The notes beneath the pieces were generated by a model, which was not told where the DNA came from, searched no databases, and saw only the letters and a program-made list of their open reading frames with translations. The position numbers and the translations under genes are program-made. Source: Sulfitobacter sp. SK012 (GTDB lineage Bacteria; Pseudomonadota; Alphaproteobacteria; Rhodobacterales; Rhodobacteraceae). Taken from it: DNA of 64,000 nt. The stretch is from contig NZ_CP025807.1 in NCBI RefSeq assembly GCF_003352085.1, positions 1 to 64,000 of the forward strand, written 5' to 3'. Below are positions 43,536 through 52,256 of the stretch, one piece after another; the first letter of the stretch is position 1, and each line of letters starts with the position of its first letter.

Positions 43536-44950
43536 GTTTCTGGCGGGGGGGTCGCCCCCGGTGCGCCGAGTTTCAGCGCGGCCTCACGCCCACCGTGGCT
43601 TGCGATGAGTGCTGCCTGATCCGCGAATGCCATCGCATTGACGGCCTCGGGGTCGATGATCTTGTAAAGTTCTTTGGTCAACTCGGTCATTGCATTTGCA
43701 TGTTTTGGGTCGGCGGCAAGGTTGTTTGCCTCTTCCGGATCTGCAATTAGATCAAATAGTTCCGGTTCGAACCCGATGTAGGTGTTCAATTTGTAACGTC
43801 CCTTGCGCAGCATATAAGCCGCCGAAACCGCCCCAACGGCGTGGTATTCGCTGAAGACCACACGATCGAGGTCATCCTTGCGACCTAAGATCCTGGTGAG
43901 CGGCTCGCCCACGCATTCGAACTCCAACCCGAAATGGGCAGGGATCGTGGCCGAGATATCCAGCAGGTCAACAGGGGTATCACAAGTGCCAATTGGAACG
44001 TCGGGTCCAGCCATAATCATTGGAACGGCTACGGATTCCTGGTACAGGTTGGACTTCCCCCAAAGCCCGCGCGCGCCGACATTGTCACCGTGGTCTGACG
44101 AATAGATCACCGTGGTATCCTGCAACAATCCGGCCTCATCGAGGGCGGCCATTATACGCCCGACGTTGTAGTCCATCCAACTGACCAACCCGTAGTAGGC
44201 GGCAACCGCATCGCGTCGTTCCGCCTCTGAAGAAAACTGCGGTTCGCTGTCCATCTGCGCGTTTTGCAACTCGGCCCAAGGATGGCGTTTGTAGCCGTCT
44301 TTGGGGTTCATCTTTGGCTCTGGTAAACTGTCCGGAGGATAAAGGTCAAAGAACTCTTGCGGGACAACAAGCGGGAAATGTGGTGCGACAAGCCCGACGT
44401 AAAGACACCACGGCTGATCATCTTGCGCGTGATCGGACAGCCAATTCGCCGTGCGTTCGGTCACAGCCTCATCGTAGTCGGTGTATTTGCTGGTGCCCGG
44501 CCCAATGTACTCTCCCAGCATTCGGGTTTTGGGAGAGATCCGCTCGCTCTGTTTTCTGATAGAGCCCCACACCATCCCGACTCCGTTGACTACGTGCATG
44601 GGGATGTGCTCTTGGTCAAATCCAGCCGGATCACCCGCCTTTCGGTAATGGAGCTTGCCGATGCTCTCCACGGGCACACCCGCGTCCTGCAAGCAGTGCC
44701 CCCAACCAGGAATTTGCCCGTGATACGGCATTGCATTGTCCCAAAGGCGATTTTGGTGGGCATATTGGCCCGTTGCAAAGCTCGCTCTTGCGGGAACGCA
44801 GATCGGGGACGGCGTGTAGGCATCGCTAAACCGTGTCCCGCGTGCGGCTAATGCATCAAGGTGCGGGGTTTTGACAAAGGGATGACCAGCACACCCCATC
44901 GCACCAGCCTGATGTTCGTCAGACAATATGACCAAAAGATTTGAGGGCAT
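43532..44950 (-). CDS. Type I sulfatase (choline-sulfatase-like)
   Basis: 472-residue formylglycine-dependent sulfatase. The CVPARASFATG motif (C-x-P-x-R) marks the Cys converted to formylglycine. ILSDEHQAG at the N-terminus and IYSSDHGDNVG supply metal ligands. It resembles choline-O-sulfatase and phosphonate-monoester-hydrolase relatives. No signal peptide, so cytoplasmic: the sulfated substrate must be imported first, consistent with the facing TctCBA transporter. The last 32 residues (FADQAALIASHGG... GAPGATPPPET) recur in the chimeric gene at 51716. Confidence 0.92.
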   Translation of the reverse strand: MPSNLLVILSDEHQAGAMGCAGHPFVKTPHLDALAARGTRFSDAYTPSPICVPARASFATGQYAHQNRLWDNAMPYHGQIPGWGHCLQDAGVPVESIGKLHYRKAGDPAGFDQEHIPMHVVNGVGMVWGSIRKQSERISPKTRMLGEYIGPGTSKYTDYDEAVTERTANWLSDHAQDDQPWCLYVGLVAPHFPLVVPQEFFDLYPPDSLPEPKMNPKDGYKRHPWAELQNAQMDSEPQFSSEAERRDAVAAYYGLVSWMDYNVGRIMAALDEAGLLQDTTVIYSSDHGDNVGARGLWGKSNLYQESVAVPMIMAGPDVPIGTCDTPVDLLDISATIPAHFGLEFECVGEPLTRILGRKDDLDRVVFSEYHAVGAVSAAYMLRKGRYKLNTYIGFEPELFDLIADPEEANNLAADPKHANAMTELTKELYKIIDPEAVNAMAFADQAALIASHGGREAALKLGAPGATPPPET

Positions 44951-45423
44951 CAGAGTTCGACCTCCTTAGCTGCGGTTTCAAGAATAGCGAGCATGCGGCG
45001 CAGGTTCGCAACGTCGTCTGCGCTGAGTTTGGATTGCAGGTTTGCTTGGCGTTGGCGCATCTTGGGCAACGCGATGCTAAAGACCTCTTTGCCCTTTGGC
45101 GTCAGGCTCAGCACATGGACCCTGCTATCTTTGCGGTGCTCGGTCGAAACAATTAAGCCGCCTTCGATCAGCGCCTTTAAATTGCGGCTAACAAGTCCTT
45201 TGTCCATGCCTGTATATCTGACCAACTCTGATGCAGTGACCTTCTCTCCACCGCCAACAAACGCAATCATGCGCCACTGGTTCAGCGTTACGCCGACTGT
45301 GTCGCCCAAGATCTTGGTTGCTTGGGTGTTCAGCTTCTGATGAAGGCGGGCAATGCGGTACGTCAAAAAGCTGCTTAGCTGGGCCAGCTGCGGATTGAAG
45401 TTATCTGGGGTCTCGTCGTTCAT
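44950..45423 (-). CDS. MarR-family transcriptional regulator
   Basis: 157 residues, full-length MarR: dimer helix LSSFLTYRIARLHQKLNTQA, winged helix ASELVRYTGMDKGLVSRNLK, ALIEGGLIVSTEHRKDSRVH, VLSLTPKG. First gene of the MarR-sulfatase-hydrolase operon, overlapping the sulfatase start by one base. A perfect 20-bp palindrome 42 bp upstream, facing tctC, is its likely operator. Confidence 0.92.
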   Translation of the reverse strand: MNDETPDNFNPQLAQLSSFLTYRIARLHQKLNTQATKILGDTVGVTLNQWRMIAFVGGGEKVTASELVRYTGMDKGLVSRNLKALIEGGLIVSTEHRKDSRVHVLSLTPKGKEVFSIALPKMRQRQANLQSKLSADDVANLRRMLAILETAAKEVEL

Positions 45424-45464
45424 CGTCCACCTCTGCGGACGACCATCAATGCAACGAGGGGCAA

Positions 45465-45484
45465 CGTCAACTAATTAGTTGACG
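45465..45484. promoter_or_regulatory. Perfect 20-bp palindromic operator between marR and tctC
   Basis: CGTCAACTAATTAGTTGACG reads the same on both strands. It lies in the 108-bp divergent region and matches the length and symmetry of MarR operators. Binding here would control both the sulfatase operon and tctCBA-sulfatase. Confidence 0.75.
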
Positions 45485-45531
45485 GGACAACCATCATATG
45501 ACTTGCTGTACTCGAAATCTGGGAGGATTCT

Positions 45532-46482
45532 ATGAAAAAGCTAATTGTAGCCGCGACTGCGGCCCTTTCCATCGCGGCATCTGCCGTCACTGTTCAGGCA
45601 CAAGACTGGACGCCACCAGGCCCGATCAAGCTCATGATCGCCTTCGGTGCAGGTGGTGGTGCTGATACGCAAGCCCGCCTGATCGCAACCGAGCTTGAGG
45701 ACCGCTTGGGCTGGGAATTCATTCCCGAGCAGGTGACTGGCAAAGGTGGCGTCAACCTTTTGTTGGAGATGCAGGACGAGGCCAACGACGGAACTGTCAT
45801 CGGCATGGTTGTTACTGAATCGCTCGGTTACAATCTCTACACTGCAGACGTAGGTCTGACGCCCGAAGACTTTACTGTCATCACTACAACCGCAGGCACT
45901 CAGATGGGTATCGTCGCAGGTGCGGGTACTGGCTGGACGTCGTTTGACGACATGGTAGCGGCCGCGGAAGCGGGACAGGAAATCCGCTTTGGGGTTATGA
46001 CCCAGCGACTGGGTGAACTCGCCTATTTATTGGGTCAAGCGCAGGGCATTGACCTAAATATCATCACCGTTCAAGGCGGCCGTGCTGTCTTAAACGGCGT
46101 GACCGCGGGTGACATGGATGTGGGCTTCATGGCGGGCATTCAAGGCCCCGGTGTCGAGGCCGGTGACCTTGTGAACCTCGCCTCAGGAATGGCCAGGCCA
46201 CTGAACCAAACACCGGACGCACCAACGCTACCCGATCTGGGCGTTGATTTTGATGGGGCTGCCGTCTTTTTGTTCGTTGGGCCCGATGGCATGCCAGATG
46301 ACGCGCGCAACGCGATCGCAGCGGCAATTACCGAGGTGACGTCCGATCCTTCAACTGAGGCTGGGGCTTTGATCGAACGTGCGTTTGGAGGATCGATGAA
46401 CCTTCAAGGGGCGGAGCTTGAAGAATTAACCATGCGCGACTTCACCGAATCCGAGGCCCTGATTGAAGCGGCTGCGGAATAA
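45532..46482 (+). CDS. tctC: Tripartite tricarboxylate transporter binding protein TctC
   Basis: 316-residue periplasmic binding protein of the TTT family. Signal peptide to about residue 23 (AVTVQA). The family blocks PIKLMIAFGAGGGADTQARL and VTGKGGVNLLLEMQ are present. Binds an organic acid for the TctBA channel. GGGAGG sits 8 bp before the ATG. First gene of tctCBA-sulfatase; substrate unknown, perhaps a sulfated or betaine-type acid. Confidence 0.92.
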   Translation: MKKLIVAATAALSIAASAVTVQAQDWTPPGPIKLMIAFGAGGGADTQARLIATELEDRLGWEFIPEQVTGKGGVNLLLEMQDEANDGTVIGMVVTESLGYNLYTADVGLTPEDFTVITTTAGTQMGIVAGAGTGWTSFDDMVAAAEAGQEIRFGVMTQRLGELAYLLGQAQGIDLNIITVQGGRAVLNGVTAGDMDVGFMAGIQGPGVEAGDLVNLASGMARPLNQTPDAPTLPDLGVDFDGAAVFLFVGPDGMPDDARNAIAAAITEVTSDPSTEAGALIERAFGGSMNLQGAELEELTMRDFTESEALIEAAAE

Positions 46483-46542
46483 AACCACCTATCTGCGGGC
46501 GTCCTGAAAGGGGCGCCCGTTGTGTATCTGGAGGAATGTCAC

Positions 46543-47109
46543 GTGTCAGCACAATCGCGATCCAACCTATATCTCGGACTGATTTGCGTTGGCGTCGCTT
46601 TGGTGCTGATTTTCATCTGGATACCACTAGACACTAAGACAGGCATCGTTGAGCGGTCGCGGGGCAAATTCATTATCGGCGACGCTTTGGCTCCAACCGT
46701 CGCTGCAGGATTCGTTCTTTTGGGCGGCCTTGTGTTGTGTGTATTTGAGCGAAGTGCGGACGCCCAACCCGATCTGCGCAAAGACCAAATCACATTTGTC
46801 GCCATGCTGTCGGCTGTCGTAATTGTCAGCATCGGTATCATGCGGTTTGCCGGACCTGCCGCCGCCGAGTTCACCAATATGTTTCGGAATGAACCGATTG
46901 AGTATCGCCTTCTGCGCGCCACTCCAGGCTGGAAACACATCGGGTTCATATTGGGTGGCGTGACCATGGTCAGCGGGATCGTTGCCATCGTTGAACATAG
47001 GCTTTCAAGCCGTGCTGTCTTAACAGGCATCGTCGCTGTGTTGGTCTTGATCGCAGTCTTCGACTTACCGTTTGAAGACTTGTTGTTGCCACCTAATGGT
47101 GATGTGTGA
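46543..47109 (+). CDS. tctB: TTT transporter small membrane subunit TctB
   Basis: 188 residues with four hydrophobic segments, typical of the poorly conserved TctB subunit. GTG 46543 is chosen: GGAGGA lies 7 bp upstream. The stop overlaps the first base of tctA. Confidence 0.85.
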   Translation: MSAQSRSNLYLGLICVGVALVLIFIWIPLDTKTGIVERSRGKFIIGDALAPTVAAGFVLLGGLVLCVFERSADAQPDLRKDQITFVAMLSAVVIVSIGIMRFAGPAAAEFTNMFRNEPIEYRLLRATPGWKHIGFILGGVTMVSGIVAIVEHRLSSRAVLTGIVAVLVLIAVFDLPFEDLLLPPNGDV

Positions 47110-48701
47110 TGGACGCCCTAGACTATATCTGGCTAGGCATTCAGGCTGTTTTTATGGGTCCAGAAGCATTTAGCGTCTTGGGTCTCTCGGTATCAATCAC
47201 CGTCATGATGGTGCTGGCAGGGTTCTTATTTGGCATCGTGGTGGGTGCCACGCCAGGATTGGCGGGGCCGTTCGCCATGGCAATTTCCTTGCCTATCCTA
47301 ATCTCGGTGTTCGGTTACTCACCTGACGCATTGTTACCTGTCATGGGTTTCTTAATTGGTATCATGAAAGGGGCTACTATTGGTGGCGCCGTTCCGGCGA
47401 TCCTATTCAACACTCCCGGTACGCCAGACGCCTTCATGACCACTTTGGACGGCTTCCCGATGGCCCAAAAGGGACAAGCGAAGAAGGCGCTGAGGGTAGC
47501 TCATTTTTCCTCAGCATCGGGAGATACGTTCTCCGACCTCGTCCTTTTTGTCTGCGCACCCTTCCTTGCGATCATCGTCGAAAGCTACCTCGATCTGCCC
47601 GAAAAGACCGGACTTTTGATCCTGTCTCTGAGCTTTATTGCAGCCGTCATCGGCGGATCGGTGGGAAAAGGTCTCATCTCCATTGGTCTTGGTTTGTTAG
47701 CAGTTTATGTCGGAACGGGTGAGGATTTCTACCCGCGTCTATCCTTAGGGGCAGACGGCCTGTCGCGCGGATTTCCTATCACGACTTCTGTCCTCGGCGT
47801 GTTGATTATCGGGGCGGTCTTCAAAGAGCTGGATGAGGTATGGCGCCAAAACCGGCGATCCAAAGCAACCCCTGTTATTACCCAAAAAGGTGATCAAAAA
47901 CTCCATTGGGTCGATATCAAACGCCTTTCCCCGTTCATCGCGCGTTCGGCCTTGATCGGAACAGTCATCGGCGCGCTACCGGGCGTTGGGTCCACGCTCG
48001 CAGCAACGCTTGGCTATTCGTCCGGGCGTATGCAGCATCAGAAATCGAAACCGGTCGGTGCGCCCGACTTTGGAGAAGGCGCGCCCGAAGGGATAGCCGC
48101 AACAGAGGCCGCCAACAGTGCGGTTTCTGGAGCAAACCTGATCCCAGTCCTCTCGCTTGGTATTCCGGGCAACGCGGCAGCGGTGTTCTTGATCCTCGCC
48201 GCGGAGTCCATCGGCGGGTTCAACCCGGGCCCAGCCGTGTTCCGGTTCTCACCCGATATCCTGAACCCTGAACTGGTTGTCGCCTTCGGTCTGTTCACTT
48301 GCATGACCATCGCCAACTTTTTCAACTGGACAATTGGCGGCGTTTTCATGCGGTCCATGGGGTTCATGATCAATATCCCCAAATCGCTTTTGCTGCCTGC
48401 AGTACTTTTGCTTACCCTTACTGCTATCTACGTCCAAGAAACGCGGCTCGAAGCTATCTGGTTTGCCCTTGGCTTTGGCGTGCTAGGCTACATCATGCGG
48501 GTTCTGACGATATCCCCGTTACCTTTCATCATCGCCTTTATTCTAGGGCGAAATCTCGAGGAAACCGCCCGTCAGGCCTATTCCGCGACAGGCAACGATC
48601 CGTTTTTCCTCTTTAACAACCCAATCGCTTTGATCTTTATTCTCATGTCCGTCGCCGTGATTATCTTCTCGGGACGAAAACCTAAGAAAGACGCGCAATG
48701 A
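47109..48701 (+). CDS. tctA: TTT transporter large membrane subunit TctA
   Basis: 530-residue permease with about eleven hydrophobic segments. Conserved TctA sequences: FGIVVGATPGLAGPFAMAIS, GGAVPAILFNTPGTPDAF, IGALPGVGSTLAATLGYSS and LSLGIPGNAAAVFLILAA. ATG 47109 overlaps tctB by one base; GTG 47106 is possible. The stop overlaps the sulfatase ATG (ATGA). Confidence 0.95.
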   Translation: MDALDYIWLGIQAVFMGPEAFSVLGLSVSITVMMVLAGFLFGIVVGATPGLAGPFAMAISLPILISVFGYSPDALLPVMGFLIGIMKGATIGGAVPAILFNTPGTPDAFMTTLDGFPMAQKGQAKKALRVAHFSSASGDTFSDLVLFVCAPFLAIIVESYLDLPEKTGLLILSLSFIAAVIGGSVGKGLISIGLGLLAVYVGTGEDFYPRLSLGADGLSRGFPITTSVLGVLIIGAVFKELDEVWRQNRRSKATPVITQKGDQKLHWVDIKRLSPFIARSALIGTVIGALPGVGSTLAATLGYSSGRMQHQKSKPVGAPDFGEGAPEGIAATEAANSAVSGANLIPVLSLGIPGNAAAVFLILAAESIGGFNPGPAVFRFSPDILNPELVVAFGLFTCMTIANFFNWTIGGVFMRSMGFMINIPKSLLLPAVLLLTLTAIYVQETRLEAIWFALGFGVLGYIMRVLTISPLPFIIAFILGRNLEETARQAYSATGNDPFFLFNNPIALIFILMSVAVIIFSGRKPKKDAQ

Positions 48702-50221
48702 GCAGACCCAACATCATCCTGATTTCAGCTGACCAACACCGTGCCGATTTCATGGGCTTTAAGGGGCGCAAGATTAAGACGCCGCATTTGGATCAACTGG
48801 CCACTGAGGGGACCGTATTTGATGCCTGCATCACGCCGTCAGTCGTTTGCCAGCCTGCCCGTGCATCGATCCTGACAGGCCAGCTGTGCCGCACACACGG
48901 GGTCCATGACAACGGGATCGATCTGCCGCCCGAGATTGGTGAAAAGGGCTTTGCCGGTTCAATGGCTGCGGCAGGGTATCAGACCAGCTATTTCGGCAAG
49001 GCGCATTTTTCGACCTACCATACCTACGAGCCGACCGGCACGCCTGAGTGCCTGCGGTCTTCGGCCAGCTACCCCGACACTTGGTACGGACCCTATATGG
49101 GTTTCGAACATGTTGAGTTGATGCTGGTCGGTCACAACTGGTGGGCGCCCGAAAAGCCACCTGCGGGCCAGCACTATGAACGTTTCTACCATATGGACGG
49201 CAAAGGTGATGAACGCACCAAGCTGATGTGGGAAAACGCGGGTGATACCAAGGGGGCGGCACAAGTCTGGCATTCCAAACTGCCCGTGGCCTATCACAAC
49301 ACACCATGGACAGCGGATCGCGCGATTGAATGGCTGCGACATGGGCGGGATGACGAAAAACCGTTCTGCACTTGGATTAGCTTCCCCGATCCACACCACC
49401 CGTTTGATTGCCCCGAACCATGGTCGCGGCTGCATGATCCGGCAGACGTCGATCTGCCCGAAAACCGCTCACGATCCTATGAAGGCAAGCCCTGGTGGCA
49501 CGAGGCCGCGATGGAGGGTGAGCCAGCCGATCCGAAGTTCGCCGACATCCGCAAAGCCTACAGCCGCATCCCGCCACAAACAGATGAACAGTTGCGCGAG
49601 ATTATCGCCAACACCTATGGCCAGATCGCGTTTATTGACCATCAGGTCGGGCGGATCATGAACACGCTTATGGAAGAAGGCCTCGATGAGAACACCATCG
49701 TCATCTACATCTCGGACCACGGCGACTGGATGGGCGACCACGGGTTGATCCTGAAAGGGCCAATGCACTACGAAGGGCTGTTGAAGGTACCGATGATCGT
49801 CAAAGGCCCCGGTGTGCCCGCGGGTAAAGTTGTCGATGAACCCGTCTCGACCCTCGATCTTGGGCCGACCTTCTTTGATTACGGTGGGGCTGATGCGCAT
49901 CTCTCTCAGCACGGCGAAAGCCTGCGCCCCCTCATCGAAGGCGACGCAACCCGCGATTTCGCGCGCAACGAATGGGGGCTTTTGCCGGGCCGCGTTGGCG
50001 TGGCGTTGGAGTTGCGGACAGTGCGCACGCGGACACATAAACTGACCATGGATTTGATCTCAGGCGCCGGTGAAATGTACGACCTTGAAAAGGATCCAGA
50101 CGAAATGGTGAACTTGTTTGACGCGCCCGGAGCCGCCCATGTTCAGGCTGTGTTGAAAGGCTACATCGACAGCCGTCCAAGCGACGTTCTGCCAGATCAG
50201 GTTCCGGTCGGTACTGCGTGA
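48698..50221 (+). CDS. Type I sulfatase (second, co-operonic with tctCBA)
   Basis: 507-residue formylglycine sulfatase. VVCQPARASILTGQL has the C-x-P-x-R motif with Gln in the second position. NIILISADQHRADFMG and VIYISDHGDWMGDHG hold the calcium ligands. It is distinct from the 43532 sulfatase and lacks its GAPGATPPP tail. No signal peptide. Its overlap with tctA says the imported compound is the likely sulfate ester. Confidence 0.93.
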   Translation: MSRPNIILISADQHRADFMGFKGRKIKTPHLDQLATEGTVFDACITPSVVCQPARASILTGQLCRTHGVHDNGIDLPPEIGEKGFAGSMAAAGYQTSYFGKAHFSTYHTYEPTGTPECLRSSASYPDTWYGPYMGFEHVELMLVGHNWWAPEKPPAGQHYERFYHMDGKGDERTKLMWENAGDTKGAAQVWHSKLPVAYHNTPWTADRAIEWLRHGRDDEKPFCTWISFPDPHHPFDCPEPWSRLHDPADVDLPENRSRSYEGKPWWHEAAMEGEPADPKFADIRKAYSRIPPQTDEQLREIIANTYGQIAFIDHQVGRIMNTLMEEGLDENTIVIYISDHGDWMGDHGLILKGPMHYEGLLKVPMIVKGPGVPAGKVVDEPVSTLDLGPTFFDYGGADAHLSQHGESLRPLIEGDATRDFARNEWGLLPGRVGVALELRTVRTRTHKLTMDLISGAGEMYDLEKDPDEMVNLFDAPGAAHVQAVLKGYIDSRPSDVLPDQVPVGTA

Positions 50222-50292
50222 CCGTAGGCTGCTGCACGTCATGTGGCACGTTGTAGCCGCTGTAGATTTGTACGGACTCTAGGGACAGTTTT

Positions 50293-51678
50293 TCAGTTAA
50301 TAGCGACTACCTTGCCCGGGTTCATAAGGTTCTTGGGATCGACTGCGCGTTTCAGGGTTGCCATTAGCGCATAAGCCGCGCCGTGTTCCTCAGCCATGTA
50401 CCCCATCTTGCCGGTCCCTATGCCATGCTCTCCAGTCACCGTCCCGCCGAAGGAAAGTGCCACATGATTAACCTGTGCGGCCAGCGCTTTTGCCTCAATG
50501 AGCTCTTCGGAATCGCTTGGGTCGAACAAAATAAGCAGGTGGAAGTTTCCGTCTCCGACATGTCCTACGATAGGAGCAATTAGACCTGCTTCGCTTACCA
50601 ACTCTTTGGTTCGTGCAATGCATTCGGCCAGCGCCGAAATTGGAACGCAGCAATCAGTGACGACGCCGTCGCAACCCTTACGTAGTGACTTTGCAGCATA
50701 GTAGGCATTGTGGCGGGCTTCCCACAGACGATTGCGATCTTCCGCCTTGGTCGCCCATTCGAAGCCCGAGACGCTAAATTCTTCGCCTACACTTTCAAAC
50801 AGCTCTACCTGCTCTTTCACGCCAGCATCGGAGCCATGAAACTCGAGGAACAAATGCGGCGTCTCGGGCAGGTTCAGATCGGGATTGAAGATGTTCATCC
50901 CTTTCATTTGCAACTCATCCAGAAGCTCAACCCGAGCCAGAGGGAGCCCCATTTGAATAGCCATAATCACAGTATTCACCGCATCATCGACACTATCAAA
51001 CGCGCAGGTGGCGGCGAGGATTGTGTCCGGATGGCCAAACAGGCGTACTGTCAGCTGTGTGATGATCCCCAGCGTCCCTTCCGAGCCAACAAATAGGTGT
51101 GTCAGATCGTATCCGGACGAAGATTTACGCGCCCGCGAACCAGTTTTGATGATCGTTCCGTCAGGCAAAACAACCTCAAGTGCTAGCACATTTTCGCGCA
51201 TGGATCCGTATCGAACGGTGTTGGTTCCCGAGGCCCGGGTCGCAGCCATCCCGCCAAGTGTGGCGTCTGCACCTGGATCGACCGTGAACATCAATCCAGT
51301 AGCACGCAAGTCTTCGTTCAGCTGGGTCCGGGTGACACCGGGCTGTACAACAGCATCCAAGTCGCTTTCGTGGATTTCGAGAACCTTGTTCATTCGGCTC
51401 GTGTCGACACTGATCCCACCGTGGATCGGAATAACATGGCCCTCAAGTGACGTGCCTATGCCGAAAGGTACAACGGGAACCTGGTATTCTGAACAAACCT
51501 TCATCAACGCAGAAACCTCTTCAGTGCTTTCGGGAAATGCCACGGCATCCGGCAGTGCCGGTTTAGAATAAGCCTCGTCACGGCCATGAATTTCCCGGAT
51601 GGAGTCTCCGGTTGAAAGGCGCTCACCCAGTAGGTCTTTTAACGCAGCAATGGCGTTAGCAATATTGTTCTGAACCAC
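50293..51678 (-). CDS. FAD-linked oxidase, D-lactate dehydrogenase / GlcD-like
   Basis: 461-residue flavoprotein oxidising a 2-hydroxy acid. FAD-binding PCMH domain: VVPFGIGTSLEGHVIPIHGG and DPGADATLGGMAATRASGTN; C-terminal cap: VGHVGDGNFHLLI and GTVTGEHGIGTGKMGYM. Family members use D-lactate, D-2-hydroxyglutarate or glycolate. GTG 51678 gives the normal N-terminus; the frame is open to 51780. It lies downstream of the chimeric remnant and is separated from the sulfatase by 71 bp of convergent spacer. Confidence 0.9.
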   Translation of the reverse strand: MVQNNIANAIAALKDLLGERLSTGDSIREIHGRDEAYSKPALPDAVAFPESTEEVSALMKVCSEYQVPVVPFGIGTSLEGHVIPIHGGISVDTSRMNKVLEIHESDLDAVVQPGVTRTQLNEDLRATGLMFTVDPGADATLGGMAATRASGTNTVRYGSMRENVLALEVVLPDGTIIKTGSRARKSSSGYDLTHLFVGSEGTLGIITQLTVRLFGHPDTILAATCAFDSVDDAVNTVIMAIQMGLPLARVELLDELQMKGMNIFNPDLNLPETPHLFLEFHGSDAGVKEQVELFESVGEEFSVSGFEWATKAEDRNRLWEARHNAYYAAKSLRKGCDGVVTDCCVPISALAECIARTKELVSEAGLIAPIVGHVGDGNFHLLILFDPSDSEELIEAKALAAQVNHVALSFGGTVTGEHGIGTGKMGYMAEEHGAAYALMATLKRAVDPKNLMNPGKVVAIN

Positions 51679-51715
51679 TTCAGTTCCCCTTGTTCTTTCT
51701 GGAAGAGATGTCTGG

Positions 51716-52000
51716 TCAAATTTTTGGTGGTGGCGTGGCCGAAGGCGCACCCATGGTCGCCGCAACGGCTTTGCCGCCATAGCCTTCGATCATGGCTTCT
51801 TGGTCTGCGAACAACGGTGTCATCGCAGCATAAGGACCGAAATAAGTCGTATTTCCTGCGGCGTGCCAAGTTGATCCAGACGTCAATTCGCGGCTCTCGA
51901 TCAATAGGCTGTCAGTCCAACCCATCTTTGCGAGCCAATACAGCACCGACGCACCAACGATGCCGCCCCCAACGACCGCAACCTGAACATCAGCTTTCAT
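51716..52000 (-). pseudogene. Chimeric remnant: DMG-dehydrogenase N-terminus fused to a sulfatase C-terminus
   Basis: 94-codon frame. The first 60 codons are an FAD-binding start (VAVVGGGIVGASVLYWLAK, SGSTWHAAGNTTYFGPY), like dimethylglycine/sarcosine dehydrogenases. The last 33 (PLFADQEAMIEGYGG through GAPSATPPPKI) match the C-terminal tail of the sulfatase at 43532 (FADQAALIASHGG, GAPGATPPPET). The in-frame joint is near 51812-51823. A deletion seems to have fused two neighbouring genes and removed about 750 residues of the flavoprotein and most of a third sulfatase. No function is expected. Confidence 0.75.
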
Positions 52001-52198
52001 TTGACCCTCCCAAACGTAACACATTGGAGGCCCAAAGGTGCGATAGGTCAATCAGAGATCCGTTACGTTCAAATACAGACGTTGAGATTTGAAAGTCGTA
52101 CGGCAGAAGATTTTAGAGACCTGCAGTCCCGATCAGTGCAAGTTGTTGCTCAACTACGCACTAGATAATGTGAACTTATAGATACTATCTACTATATC

Positions 52199-52226
52199 TT
52201 GATTTGTTCTTGTAATGTTCTATATT
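52199..52226 (+). promoter_or_regulatory. Promoter upstream of the 52257 gene
   Basis: -35 TTGATT (52199-52204), 16-nt spacer, -10 TATATT (52221-52226). Just upstream, ATACTAT (52182-52188) and ACTATAT (52191-52197) resemble elements near 53444. Confidence 0.5.
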
Positions 52227-52256
52227 GGGTAGAAATCACACTAAGGAGAGATTCCC

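Noticed and set aside
45532..48701. Citrate-specific transporter assignment for tctCBA
   Set aside because: TTT systems carry many organic acids; the sulfatase neighbours argue against assuming citrate.
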